The notes beneath the pieces were generated by a model. That model had not been told where the DNA came from, ran no database searches, and saw only the letters and a list, made by a program, of their open reading frames with translations. 64,000 nucleotides of DNA from Sipunculus nudus (lineage: Eukaryota > Annelida > Sipuncula > Golfingiida > Sipunculidae): the NCBI GenBank assembly GCA_026874595.1, contig CM049310.1, positions 69,203,556 through 69,267,555 on the forward strand, in the 5' to 3' direction. Both the position numbers and the translations under genes were made by a program. This document shows, piece by piece, positions 35,801-50,800 of this stretch (position 1 is the first letter of the stretch; the number at the start of each line of letters is the position of its first letter).

Positions 35801-38800
35801 TATTCAAAACGCGAACTCGATCTGTACTGGTCATTATCTGCCTACACACCAAAAATCAGGCCAAAACCTATAGGCATTGCGAAAAAAAGTCTGTACATGT
35901 GTGTTTGTCATGAAAATTTCTAATTTTCATGAAATTTTCTATGTTCAAGAGCCGTAAAACGGTCAAAATAAGGTCAAACGGGACGAAACATGAACTAAAT
36001 CTGTACCTGGTCAATATCTGCCCACACACCAAAAATCAGGCCAATATCTGCAGGCATTGCGAAAAAAAGTCTGTACATGTGTATTTGTCATCAAAATTTC
36101 TATTTTTAATGAAATTTTCTAAGTTTAGGAGCCGTAAAACAGTCAAAAGTAGGTCAACCGGGACGAAACGCGAACTTGATCTGTAACTGGTCATTATCTG
36201 CCAACACACCACAAATCAGGCCAATATCTGCAGGCATTGCGAAAAAAAGTCCGTACAACTGTTTGATTTCGGAATGACGGAATGATGGACATGGGTAAAA
36301 CTATATGCCCCGGCCACTTTGTGGCGGGGGCATAATAAAATGTGATAATGAAATCATCCCAAAACATAGAAAAGAGATAATCATGAGAAATTACCCCCAG
36401 AAACACGAAGGATTTCATGCTGTACATACAGCTTGGAGGATATCATGTTACACTAACATGTTGAAGGAAATCATGTTACACTTACAGCTTGATCAATATC
36501 ATGTTACACTTTCAGCTTGAAGGATATCACCTTAAATTTACAGTTTGAAGGATCTGGCATTACTCTTACAGCTTGAAGGATATCAGGTCACATTGACAGC
36601 TTGGAGGATATCATGTTAAGCTTACAGCTTGGAGGATACCATGTTACACTTACAGCTTGAAGAATATCATATTACACTTACAGCTAGGAGGATATCACGT
36701 TATACTTGCAGGATGGTGGATTAAAGGTTATACTTGCAGCTTGAAGGATACTATAGTATACTAATAGAGCTTTGAGGATATCATGCTATACTTAAACTTG
36801 TAGGATATCATACTATACTTACAGCTTGGAGGATATCGTGCTTAGAGAGCTTCATCTTGTTCATCATCAGATCATATTCATCATTGAGTGTGGTGTCTGT
36901 GATAATGGGATCGTCAGTGTTAATTGAGAAATTAATTCCATCTTTTGCAAACCTGGGGGAAGAAAGGCAAGGATGAAATTGCATTTTAACAATATGCCAT
37001 AAAATTATCAATAAATAACATGAATTAAAATGGCCACATGTTTGTCAAATGTCCTGCTGTCATTCTCAGGCTGTCAAGCACAACCTTATGAAAACGTTGG
37101 ACAAAAGTAGGATTGGACAATCAAACAAAATAGAACAAAAGCAAGGAGACTGAAGGAAAAAGAAGTACAAAAGTAGGACGGGATATATAGAAAAAGAACA
37201 TCAAAAGTAGGAAGACTGAAGGAAAAGAAGGACAAAAGAAGGTCTAGTTATACAGAAAAAGAATATCAAAAGTAAGATTACTGAAGGAAAAAGAAGGACG
37301 AAAGTAAAGTCTGAACATTCAGAAAAAGAATATCAAAAGTAGGAAGATTGGAGGAAAAAATAGGACAAAAGTAAAGTCTGGACATACAGAAAAAGAATAT
37401 CAAAAGGAGGAAGACTGAAGGAAAAAGGACACCTACAGGTATTGTACATGAATCAAGTACAGACATTATTGCACATCACAGACAATTATAGCACATCACT
37501 GGCATAATATATGTATATCACAGGAATTATAGCACTTCACAGGTATTATACATACACAAGAGTGAGCTGATCTATACTACATCAAATATATACAATTCAT
37601 ATATGTCTTACATCACAGTGCTTTCTATACCATTAACAATCTAATACAAGTGAGTAAGAAACTTTTCCTGTATCTTGCTGTGTGCAATGTTCGGCCGTTA
37701 GTAATGTGTAGAATAAGCCCTGATAGACTGTGCCTTCTGTGTGACACAGCAGCAGTAGAGTTCATTCAGGAGCTGTACATACTTGAGACCCAATTTTATC
37801 CCTGCACGAACAATTTTTCCAAGGTTGTTTTAGGATGCTGAATTGCAATTTCCGAAAGAGCTTGTTATGCAGAATGTTAGCAAGGACTGAACCATACACT
37901 ATAAACAAGACAGTTTTCTCCCAAAAAACAATCTGATGTTTGCCTTTTTATAAATGTTTTTGCAAATTAGCTTCAAAAGTAAATTAGTCATCTATTATTG
38001 TACCCAGAAATGTGTATTCTGTCAAATTTTCCACGGTATGGCCAATTCATGGCAAGAGGTTCATGTTTTTTGTTACCTAACCTATAATCTATAATCATTT
38101 CTTTTGTCTTCCTAACATTGAGTTCTAAGAAGTTATTGCCAAACCACTCCACAAATCTTTGTACCTCTAGCCTATAATCTAACATTGAATTATTACAAAG
38201 ACTAATCAGTGCAATGTCATTGGCGTATTTGATCAATTTACAACTCTCAGAGATTACCCTGCAGTCACTTGTATAAAAAATTGAACTTGATGTAATTAGA
38301 CCATGGTCCTCAGAGGACCCTGCAGTGAGAAATGGTGTATGTAGATGTTACTTGAAAATCAGCATTTGGGCTGTGGCAGCCATATTAGAATTCAGACAGG
38401 TCTGTAATTCAATAGGTCTAGAGCCCTCATATGTACCAATCAACCCTGTGAATTTGGGAAAGCTGAAGTATGTTGTTGTTGAGTTATTGTGTGCGAAAGA
38501 AAATCAGCAATTTCCATGTGGTGGCCATATTGGAATCCCGACAGGTGTGATATTCAACAGGTCTGGTTCCCTCTTATGTACCAATCATCCCTGTGAGTTT
38601 GGGAAAGCTGAAGTATATTGTTGTTGAGTTATCGTACATGAAAGAAAATCAGTGATTGGGCTGTGGTGCCCATATTGGAATTCCATCAGGTCTGTAATTC
38701 AATAGACCTGGAGCTCTCATATGTACGTGTAGTCACACAAATTTATTTAAGTCTACAGTAAATCGGCACTTTCGTCTTTCCTAAGTGCAGCAATGGACTT

Positions 38801-41800
38801 GTATATTTGATTTCCTGTGATTTCTGGTAATTTTGGTGGTTTTATTTGTTTAATAAATATATATGAAATGTGACTTAAGTTATGTTCCTACTTAACAATC
38901 ATTGCTGTGAATTTGGCAAAGCTGAAGTATGTTGTTGTTGAGTTATTGCGCATGAAAGAAAATCAGAGATTTGGCTGTGGTGGCCATATTGGAATTCCAA
39001 CAGTTCTGTAATTAAATAGGTCTGGTTCCCTCGTATGTACGAATCATCCCTGTGAGTTTGGGAAAGCTTCAAATGAAGTATATTGTTGTTGAGTTATCGT
39101 ACATGAAAGAAAATCAGTGATTGGGCTGTGGTGGCCATATTGGAATTCCAACAGTTCTGTAATTAAATAGGTCTGGAGCCCTCGTATTTACCAATCAGCC
39201 CTGTTAATTTGAGAAAGCTGAAAAATGTTGTTGTTGAGTTTGCGCACACGAAAAAAGTGTCACTGACGGAAGGACGGACTGACACATTGATCACTATAGG
39301 GCACTGCTTGTCAAGCTAGGCCCTAATAATATGGGTGAGAGAATGCATCCCTGTGGAGCACTTGTATTTGTTTGAATTTCATTAGATTTGATATTTTTTA
39401 ATCTGACAAACTGGCAGCTGGATGTTAAAAAGCTATGTGTCCACCTTATGATAGATGGGCTGACATTCATGTTTAGAAGTGTCTTTAGTAGCAGGTGTGG
39501 TTGAATTTAATCGAAAGCTATTGAGAAATCTTTAAAAAAGGATTTTTGCAAACTTGCTATTTTCATTGCTCCTTGGCAAATCAAGAAATTTAATAATATC
39601 ATGTGTGATCAGAATGGTAGGATCCTCAACATTCCGCTTGGTGGTGTAGGCAAATTGTGAAGGGTCTTAGTGCTGTTTAAAGTTCCAAAACAAAATCAGG
39701 TAAACATGAGGGGAATAACAGACTATATTTTTATATATTGTTCAAGATATTTATTTTCAGCACATCATTCATGCATCTGACAGTATCAGGTAAATGTATA
39801 CCTAATGACAGGATGTAGCAGGGGGTCCTTCGGGACTGAGTTGGTGACGTAACTTGAGGTCGGGCACACTTCAAAGTGAATGTTTAGTTTCTGAGCCTCC
39901 TGGTAGGTGTCAGCATCATCCAGGACATGGTAGCCATGGCCAACACGAGAAGCACCCATGAGTTCTATGGCCTGGAATACAGTTATATTTTAAATATTCC
40001 ACCATGTACCTATCTACAATTTGGAGCTGGATGCACAATGTGATACCACACTCTCATTGGTCTGATTACAATTCTTTGCTCTGTGAAAACCCTGGTTGTG
40101 ATACCCAGAAAATCTTGAAATACAAAGCAGCATTTAAAGCCAAGAAGATCTTGGATGACTGCAGTGTGTAGCCCCTGTGAGGAGGTTACATAAAAGTAGC
40201 TTAAAGGGGCCCAATCACCTACCTGACCTTTATAAACAAAAGCCTTGGGGCTTCTATAACAAGGGACCCATGGGTCACAGCTCTCAGCTTACGTTTGAAA
40301 TTTTTGCAAATGCAAAATATTCTATTTTAATGTTTTTCATTTATATAAGCATATGAGAAGCAAAGAGGAAAGAGGCCCTCCTACTTGGTTATAGTAAAGT
40401 TCTAAAAATATGATTGCATACTCTGACAAGACTGTCGTGAAGAAAAACAGTAAAAGTTTTGAGATACTGTGATGCATATGAAAAATTTACAGATGGACAG
40501 GCCAGTGGACAGAATGGACTAATACCTTTATTTCACTTTCAAGGGAATAATGCATTTAAGTTTATATATAAGCCTATTATTTAAGCATATCCACTTTTTC
40601 CATAATAATAGTTTTTATCTGATTTTTTTTTTATTAACAAATTTTATAAATTTGTATTAAAAAACACTGAAAATATAAGTTAAAATATTAGAATTCTAAG
40701 TTGCAATCATTATATATCCAGAGTGTAGCTCATTTTAGGTCATATTATGCATACACATATATTTTTTTTATTTTTAAATCACAAATGTTTAAACTGAATT
40801 TAAAAGTAAATAATGCCACAACATGGCATCTACAAGATTATTCCTTGAATCACTATTAAAAAGTTTTGCACATTGGAGTTTTCAGTACATGATTAATCTT
40901 ATTCACCAAAATAAAATAAAAGATTCAGTAAATTTGGTAAAATAAAAATATCTTTTCAAATAAAGTATACACACTGTTGGTTGAATGAGGGACAAACAAT
41001 ATCATTATGCTAACTACAATCTAAGCTATAATTTATTACTGGAATTTATAGTCAATTTCACACCTGGTGAAGTTTTTACTCTTCTCAAGTAAGGAATTAC
41101 TTATCTGATGAACATCCACACTTTCATAGCAATACACCACTTTGTGGACACAATTAAATGTGCACTTTAATCATTGTAACCCTGGTGGTAAAAACAAAAT
41201 CTAAAATGTAACATTGCATAGCCAAGAATAAAATGAAATACAGAAAATTATAATATTCATCTAGTTAATGCACCATCTGGGGGGGGGGGGGTGTCCAGGG
41301 CAGAGGGGAAGCCTGCTAGTAGTGGCCAAGCTGAGCCAAGGCAAGCTGCCTGGGGTGGGTTACATAATGCAAGTAAAGGCTGTACTACTAGTTGGGCTAG
41401 ATGTAAACAACACTTGACATGGTGTATGAAAACTTGAATAAAAGCTACTCTTTTCAATCAATTCCTTTGAAATTTCAGAATTTAAAAGATTAAATCCTTA
41501 TGTATATATGCTGTAAAATGAAATCAACAGTGCTTACAGGGGAAAATGTGCCATTGCCAAAGTTGGACAAAATTTAAGGTATTGATTTTTTATTTATGCT
41601 AATAACTTGAAAAATTTGCAAAATTCAGATCTAAGTTTGTGTAAACAATTGAATCTTGATTAAATAAAGTTATATTCCTAAAAAAAAGTCTCCAGCTTCA
41701 GCAATTCTCATCTTAGGTGAGTAAATATATTTCTTGATTTTTTAAAAAGTGCATTATGTTTGGGCCCATAACTTAAAAAAATAGGCAATACTGACATCAT

Positions 41801-44800
41801 TTCTGGCATGTGCATAGCAAATGTATAGAAAAATATGTATATAATATATGATCAAAGTCAGATCAGTGGTTTTGATATAAGGCAGTCTTAAAGTGTAACA
41901 ATGGGTTTTTAATGGAAAAATGAAATTTTTCATAAATATCTCGAAGAAATTAAGTCCTAGTGACCAAATTCTTGGCATGATAGGGGATTTTGGAGACACC
42001 TAACTGTATGCCAAATTTAAGGAACTTAGAGCTGAAGCTCAGGAGATGAGCTCTAGCAAACTGCTTATCACTAGCTTGATGTAAACAATATGTGACATTG
42101 TGCTTGAAAACTTGAATAAAATCTACAGTTTTTGATCAACTGGTTTCAAATTTTTTGTGTTAACAGTTAAAATACTAACAAAAACATGCTTTGAAAATTA
42201 AATCCACAGCAATTACAGGGAAAAAACGTGCCATGGTCAAAATTGGGCAAAATTTAAGGTACCAATTTTTTATTTTTGCTAATATTTTAAAAAATTTAAA
42301 AGGTTTTATCTTATTTTGGGTATACAATTTAATTTTGATTAATAAAAGTAATATTATTGGAAAAAAAGTGCTTAGCTTTAACAAGTTTTGTGTTAAGTGA
42401 TCATATTTTTTTCCTGATTATTTACAAAATGCATTATGTTTGGGCACATAACTTTTTAAAATTATATAATACAGACCTAATTTCTGGCATGTACATAGGA
42501 ACTATATAGAGGATTATTTATGGTAAATATGAGGAAAAACAGATGAGTGGTTTTGATATTTGGCAGTCCTGAAGTGTGAAAATACGTTTTTAATAAAAAA
42601 TTGAGGTTTTTCCTTAATTTCTCAAAGAAACAAAATTGCAAAGACCAAGTTTTCGGATAGGTAGGAGATCTTGGGGACATCTAACATTATGCCAAATTTT
42701 GGATTCCTAGGTCTTACGGTTTCAAAACGTGCCACATCTACGGACGGCCAGACAGATGGACGGATGGACAATGGACTATAGCTCAGATGACTTATAGTCA
42801 GCTGAGCTAAAAATAGGCCAGAAAACATGGATATCACAGCACACAGGCTGCTCTTTTTGTTTATAACAACTTGTGTATAATATGTAGGGGCCTGCCAAAA
42901 TAAGCAAAATGAATTCAACAAGGGAATCTGTCAGCAAGTCATATAAGCCGAAGCTTTTCAGATGGCATTTTGCATCAAGTGACCTATCTACCTCTGCATA
43001 ATATGCAACCTACCAAATTAGGTTACATGTTTTTACTTGTTTGTCAACATTGCTGTATTTACATACAGTTTGTTGATAAACAAGTTCATTAATCCTTCAT
43101 GGAGGCCTGATAAGAACTTTCCACGGACAGAATTCCCCTTAGATCATTAATATAAACACAGAGGAAGCCAAAATCACATAAACTTTTTTTCAACAGGTAG
43201 GTGAATTGAAACCTTTAAAGGTCACTGTTCAGCTCCCCACACTTCTAGAGCTGATTGGGAATGATGATCATGTCAGTGTTTCCACAACTTTTTCTTAATC
43301 CACATCTCAGGCAGCAGGACCTGCCCCAGATAAGTAATCACACTATTTCAGCCTCTATCTTTGGCTCTTGCTTGCCTGGCAGTTGCCTTTCCTCTCTAGA
43401 GTAAAGCCATTTCAGCCTCCTCACATTTTAGAGCCTACAACCAGCACACTAGTATCTGAGTGCTTTTACATCTTGCATCAAGGACTGCACTGTAATGTTC
43501 TAATTATTTTTGTCATTTTTTATAACACCAAATGGCTTGCAAGTGCTCTGTCAGTTGACATAAACCAGTCTAACCGTTAGATTTTGTTAGTATATTTTCT
43601 AAGAACACCTACCATGTGCTAAAAAATTCTGTTTAACCTCAGCATTTTTAATTAATTTGCATGTTATCTGAATTTCTAACCCAATGATTATCTTATGAGG
43701 TGAACAATTGATGTGAATGAGTAGCCACGTAAGTTTGACATGAAAGTCTTACCTGTTTAACATTATGCCATGCCCCGTTCTCCCCAGCATGCATGGTAAT
43801 GTGAAGGCCCCTCTTCTTCCCCTCCTGTTATAAAAACACAAATTAATGCAACTTCATTGCCAATATGCTGACTGGTCTTAATTACATAATTAGATATTTA
43901 ATTTAAGAAAAAGTTACACAGTCCTCTATATGGCATCATATGTCATCTCATGTGTAGCAGGATATGTCAGTAAAGTTAAGGTTGCCTCATTTTCTCAGAG
44001 TCATACTTTGTTACCTGACAGAATGGTTCCCTGCAATTAATTGTATTAGTTCTGGTAAATGGAAAGTAGGGTCAGATAATCATTGCTGAAAAAATTAGAA
44101 TAAGTAAAATATAAATTTCAGAGTAACAAATGTCTGTACAGATTCACAGTTCACACACACACAGATCCAAATGCTCTATTCTGGCATACACTTATAATTG
44201 AGTATAAAGACAAGGGATGGGTCACAGTGCTCAGCTGAGTTTTGTAAAATTTTAGCAAATGCGAAATATTTTAATTTCTATTTTATATATATATATATAT
44301 ATTATAACATTTAAAAGCTAAGAGGATATGGCCCTGGTTTCTTGTGATAATCAAATACTGTGCACTTTTTTTAATTGTCCAAAGACGCAGGAACCTCTCA
44401 TGATCAAATAATTCTAGAAGTATCAGTGTTTCAACTATGTGACAGTAATATGTGCATAAAATACCCACACAACTAGCAATGTATGAAACCCTGTCAATTA
44501 TTTAACAAGGGCACCGCAAAGCTGAGCATCCCCTTGCATGGGGGAATAATTAAGAAAGGGTGTATTACACAGTGTGAAAATGAGGAGGGCAGCTCTGTGA
44601 CCTTGACCATGACCCCATGACATAAAAATCAATAGGGTTCTTCATCCATGGGTGGGTCAGCCAAATGTGCAAGAAGAAGGGTTTTGGTCAAACAGTTTGG
44701 CTTAAAATGGGTCAACAAGCTTTTTCAAGAAGTGGGTCCTGTGGCCTTGACCTTTGAACCTGTGACCAAGAACTCAATAGGGCTCTTCATCCATGAGTGG

Positions 44801-47800
44801 GTCAGCCATGTGTGCAAGATGAAAGGTTTCGGTCAAACAGTTTTGCTTGAAATTGATCCACAAGCCAATTCCAGACGGACAGACAGATAGACAGACAGAC
44901 AGACACAAATGGAGGGGTTACTATATCCCTTTTAGCAATGACATGAGAATAACTGTACACATGTGACAACAGGGTTGCTTTTCAGTTTTGTAGGAGAACT
45001 TGGGTACATCTAACACTGTTACATTTTGGATATGTAGGTCCAATGGTATCAAAATGTGCCCTGTTAATGGACTTCTGGCCATACAGACATCCAACAGGCA
45101 AAGGAGATAATCCTAACATGAACTACCTGGTATGGGATACTGCTTAGCTCAGCAGACTGTAAGTCAATTGAGCTAAAGGGATCACCCTATGTCCATAGTC
45201 TGGCCATCTGCCGCCTGTGTTATAACAGGGCATAAATAGTAACGGTTAGACCTAGAAACTTCTAACTATATATCCAGGGAGGTCCTATGCAAATCTCCTT
45301 GAAAACCTGAATTTAGGTTATGGCGACCTATATTCTACAACCTACAGGCCAAAAACAAGTTTTAAGCTCACAGACATTCGGACAGGGCACAAATTGTATC
45401 CATTAGGCCTAGAATCTTCTAATGTTTCATTCAGAGAGGTCTTATGCAAATATCCTTTGAAGCCTAAAATTAGGTCATGGTGACCTATATTCTACAACCA
45501 ACGGGCCGAAAACATGATTATGAGCACCCAGACAGTCAGACAGGGCACAAATTGTATCCATAAGGCCTAGAATCTTCAAACATGACATTCAGGGAGGTCT
45601 TAGGCAAATTTCCTTGGAAACAAGAAATAAGGTCACTGTGCCTCTATATTCTGTGACCTTTATGAAAAAGATGTCATCTGAGTCCTCTGAATGTCAGATG
45701 GGCACTAATCATAGCTGTTAGGCCTAGAATCAGCCAATGCAACATCCAGAGAGGTTCTAGTCAAATCTCCTTGGAAACCTGAAATTAGGTCATGTGACAT
45801 ATATTTTGCGTTCTACAAATGATTTTGAGCACCCAGACAGTCAGACAGAGCACAGATTGTGTCCATTAGGCCAAGAATCTTCCAACTTAACATTCTGGGA
45901 GGTCCTAGGCAGATCAGAAATGTCCTTGGAGACAAAAAATTAGGTCATTTTGTGACCTACTGGCCGAAAACATGATTTTGAACAGTCAGACAGGCCACTA
46001 ATTCTATCCAGTGGGCCTGGAATCTTCTCACATAAAATTCTGGGCAGTCCGGGGCAAATGTGCCTGGAAACAAGAAATAAGGTCACTGTGACCAATAAAT
46101 AATCTGCAAGCTATAGGAAAAAGATGTCATATGAGCACCTTGAATGTCAGATGGACACAAATCATTTCTGTAAGGTCTAGAATTTTCTAGACCACTGTGA
46201 CCAATAAATAATCTGCAAGCTATAGGAAAAAGATGTCATATGAGCACCTTGAATGTCAGATGGACACAAATCATTTCTGTAAGGTCTAGAATTTTCTAAT
46301 GCAACATCCAAGGAGGTTCTAGGCAAATCTCTTTGGAAAACCTGAAATAAGGTCATGCTGACCTAAAAGGCTATAATCTGTGAGCTATGCTCCAAAAATA
46401 TAATTCTAAGCAGCCAGAGAGACAGGGTACAAAAGTATCCATTTTCCTTGGAACCTCCTTTTGTAAAATCCAGGGAGGTCCTTGGCAAGTCTTTTTTGAA
46501 TCCTCAAATTAGTTCACTAAATTCTCATCAACATGTCAAATTCAGCTGAGTGTCATAGCTAATGAGCCACTTGTTTATTGTTTTAAACCCGTTTTGAAGA
46601 AAATGGGAAGTAAATGACTCTCAGGCATACATAAATCACTAAAATAGTATTTCGTTGTTAGCTCAGCTGACTGAAAGTCATCTGAGCTATAGCGATCACT
46701 CTATGTCTGTCGTCCGTCTGTCCGGCCGTCCAGCCGTTAACAGGGATAAAATCGTAACTGCTGGACCTGGAATCTTCTTACTTTACATCCAGGCAGGTCC
46801 ATGAAAAATCTCCTTGGAAACCTGAAATTAGGTCTCTGTTACCCATATCCTTCGAGCTATGGGGCTCCGAAGTACCCCACCAGAATAATGCATAATTTGA
46901 TACAAAAGCTCAAGTATCTGAATAACTACTGCATTGATCACCATGATTCTTTGCATGAATATTGATCATGGGATGTTCCATCACTTCTTGCAGACTGGTG
47001 GCGCCACCTGTATTTTTTCCAATTTTTACAGACTTTTTTCTCTTTTTTTCAGACCTGCAATGAAACTGTCATCTGTTAACAGGGCACAAATCATAACCAC
47101 TAGACCTGGAATCTTCAAACTTAATATCAAGGGAGGTCCATGAAAAATCTCCTTGAAAACCTGAAATTAGGTCTCTGTAGCCCATATCCTTTGAGCTATG
47201 GGGCTCCGAAGTACCCCCCAGAATAATGCAAAATTTGATACAAAAGCTCAAGTATCTGAATAACTACTGCATTGATCACCATGATTCTTTGCATGAATAT
47301 TGATCATGGGATGTTCCATCACTTCCTGCAGACTAGTGGCGCCACCTGTATTTTTTCCAATTTTTACAGATTTTTTTCTCTTTTTTTCAGACCTGCAGAA
47401 TAATTGAAGAATAATTGAAAATTTGATACCAAAGTAGGGCACAAATCATAACCATGGGGCCCAAAATCAACTAACTTGATATCCTGAGAGTTCCTCAAAA
47501 GTTCTCCTCAGAAACCTGAAATTGAGTCACAGTGACCAATATTCTCAGAGTTTTGGGATATGTTTGAGCACCCAAGAAATAATGCGAAATACACACAAAT
47601 TGCCAGATTCCTCATATAAGGCTGGTTGGATTGTCATCAGATTTGTTGTGCTTATGGGTCTTGATGAACTTAAGTTAATATGCATGAACAATGATGTCAC
47701 CTATTTTAATTGGTTATCTGTGCAAGGACATATTATCAACATGTCAGTCGGCTGAGCGTCATGACCCACGGTCACTTGTTTTTCTATATAGACTGTAGGT

Positions 47801-50800
47801 ACAATGCTACAGGGCACCAACTTTTTAGTTGTGTGACAGTAATGTTTGCACACACAGGTGTGGTTCCAGCAACAAGAGGTACGCCATTACAGGCAAAAAG
47901 TATGTCACATAAGGTAAAAGATGTCACTCCACCCTCTTTTTGTTGAAGACCTGATACATCCACTCTACCACTTCATAGATCTGCCACTTCACGCATATCC
48001 GGACACATTGTTACACATTTTTTTCCAGACATATACATACATACACATATACACACACATGGAAACACCGCTTCATGGTTGTTCGGTGATGATGTCATGA
48101 TAAACAAACCTGGAAGGCCTTGACATGGAGTGGATCAATTGGTGTCTTGGTAAAGTCTAAAGGTTCATTGCCAGCAATGTCCATTCCTACCACCCCGTCG
48201 TTCCTAAACCTATCACACAGCTCCACAACCTCAGCAGACCAGTCTGTAACGAAGACATTTTGTTAACAGTACTACTTATACCCTGAATATCTACCTTGTA
48301 TTTATTGCCTCTGCCAGGAAGGTATGCTTTTGTTCCCTTTCTTGTGTGTGTGTTTGTTGACAGTACAGCTCCAGCCATCTGGAACAGAATCTCATGAATT
48401 TTACAGGGCATTCTAGGAATGGGTCATTAAATTTTGGTGTGGATCTGGCACATAATCCAGTTTCAGGAACATCATCAAAGAAAATATTCACAATAGGGAC
48501 CCCCACATGGTGGACACTTGTATTCCTCAAAATGCAGATTTCTATTTTTTTGTACTGTCCTATTATTGATACATCTTTGTACCATACAAAAGTCAGGTTA
48601 CTGCAAACTGTCAACATTACATATCAACAACATTCCAGTTTAAATGAATTATTATGTATGTTTATAATTCTTTAAAACAAGGGACCCATGGGTCACAGTG
48701 CTCAGCTAAAGTTGGCCTAGAAGGTATTAAGTGACCCATGGGTCATGACACTCAGCCAACTGACATGTAGACAAAATGTCCTTGCACAGGAAACTAATTA
48801 AGATAATATAGGTGGCATCATCATTCATGCATATTAGCTTAAGTTCATAAAGGCCCATTAGCACACCAAATTTGATAGCAATCCAACCTGCCTTTCCTGA
48901 AAAACCTGGCAATTTGTGTGTATTTTTCATTACATCTGGGATGCTCAAACATACCCCAAAACTCTGAGAATATAGGACCCAATTTCAGGTTTTGAGGGGA
49001 GAGCTTTTAAGGAACTCTCGGGACGCCAAGTGAGAAGATTCTGGGTCCAATGGTTATGATTTGTGCACTACTTTGGTATCAAATTTTCAATTTTTCTGGG
49101 ATGTGCTTATAAGCCCCATTGCTCATAGAATATGGGTAACAGAGACCTCATTTCATGTTTCCAAGGATATTTTTCACTGATCTCCCTGCCCTGTTAACAG
49201 ACGACCGCATCTTTTAAGGTCTCAAAAACAGATAAAAAAAATAGTAAAAAATAATAAAAAAATATAGGTGGCGCCACCAGTCTGCAGAAACTGATGTGAC
49301 ACTCCATGATCAATATCCATGCAAAAAATCATGGATATCCATATATAAGTTGTTCAGATACTTGAGCTTTTGTATCAAATTTTCTATTATTCTGGGGGAG
49401 GGGGGTAGAAGCCCAATAACTCACAGGTTTTGGGTAACAGAGGTCAAATTCCAGGTTTCCAAGGAGACTTTTCATGGGCCCTCCCGGCCTGCATGTCAAG
49501 ACAGAAGATTCTAAGTCTAGTCATTAAAATTTGTGCCCTGTTAACAGATTGGCAAGTCTTTTAAGGTCTCAAAAAAAGAGAAAAAAAAATTGTAAAAAAT
49601 TGAAAAATACAGGTGGTGCCACCAGTCTGCAAAAACTGATGTAATACTCCATGATCAATATCAATGCAAAGAATCATTGTGATCAATGCATTAGTTGTTC
49701 AAATATTTGAGCTTTTGTATCAAATTTTTCATTATTCTGGGGGGTACTTAGGAGCCCCATAGCTTGAAGATTATGGGTAACAAAGACCTAATTCCAAGTT
49801 TCCAAGGAGATTTTTCATGGACCTCTCTGGGAGTCAAGTTAGAAGATTCAAGGTCCAGTGGTTACGATTTGTGCCTTGTTAATGGACAGACGGCCAGATG
49901 GTCGGACGGACAACGGACAAAGAGTGATTGCTATAGCTCAGATTACTTGCAGTCAGCTGAGTTAAAAATGAAAACTGACTGTCAAATTTCTTTGTTGCCT
50001 GTCAAGTTCAAATTTGACAGGCAGCAGTAGCTTGTTATTTCCAACAAGGGACCCATGGGTCACGGTGCTCAGCTTAAGTTTGAAATTTTTGCAAATGCAA
50101 AATATTCTATTTTAATGTTTTTCATTTATATAAGCATATGAGAAGCTAAGAGGAAAGAGGCTCTCCTACTTGGACTTGGTTATAGTAAAGTTCTAAATAT
50201 ATGATTGCAAACTAATACTCTGACAAGACTGTCAAGAAGTAAAACAGTAAAAGTTTTGAGATACTGTGATGCATATGAAAAATGTACAGATGGACAGGCC
50301 AGTGGACAGAATGGACTAATACCTTTATTTCACTTTCAAGGGAATAATGCATTTAAGTTTATATATAAACCTATTATTTAAGCATATCCACTTTTACCAT
50401 AATAATAGTTTTTATCTGATTAATTTTTTTATTTACAAGTTTTATAAATTTGTATTAAAAAACACTGAAAATATAAGTTAAAATATTAGAATTCTAAGTT
50501 GCAATCATTATATATCCAGAGTGTAGCTCATATTGGGTCATATTATGCATATATATATATATATACATATATATTTTTGTTATTTTTAAATCACAAATAT
50601 TTAAACTGAATTTAAAAGAAAATAATGCCACAACATGGCATTTACAAGATTATTCCTTGAATCACTATTAAAAAGTTTTGCACATTGGAGTTTTCAGTAC
50701 ATGCTTAATCTTATTCACCGAAATAAAATAAAAGATTCAGTAAATTTGGTAAAATAAAAACATCTTTTCAAATAAAGTATACACACTGTTGTTTGAATGA

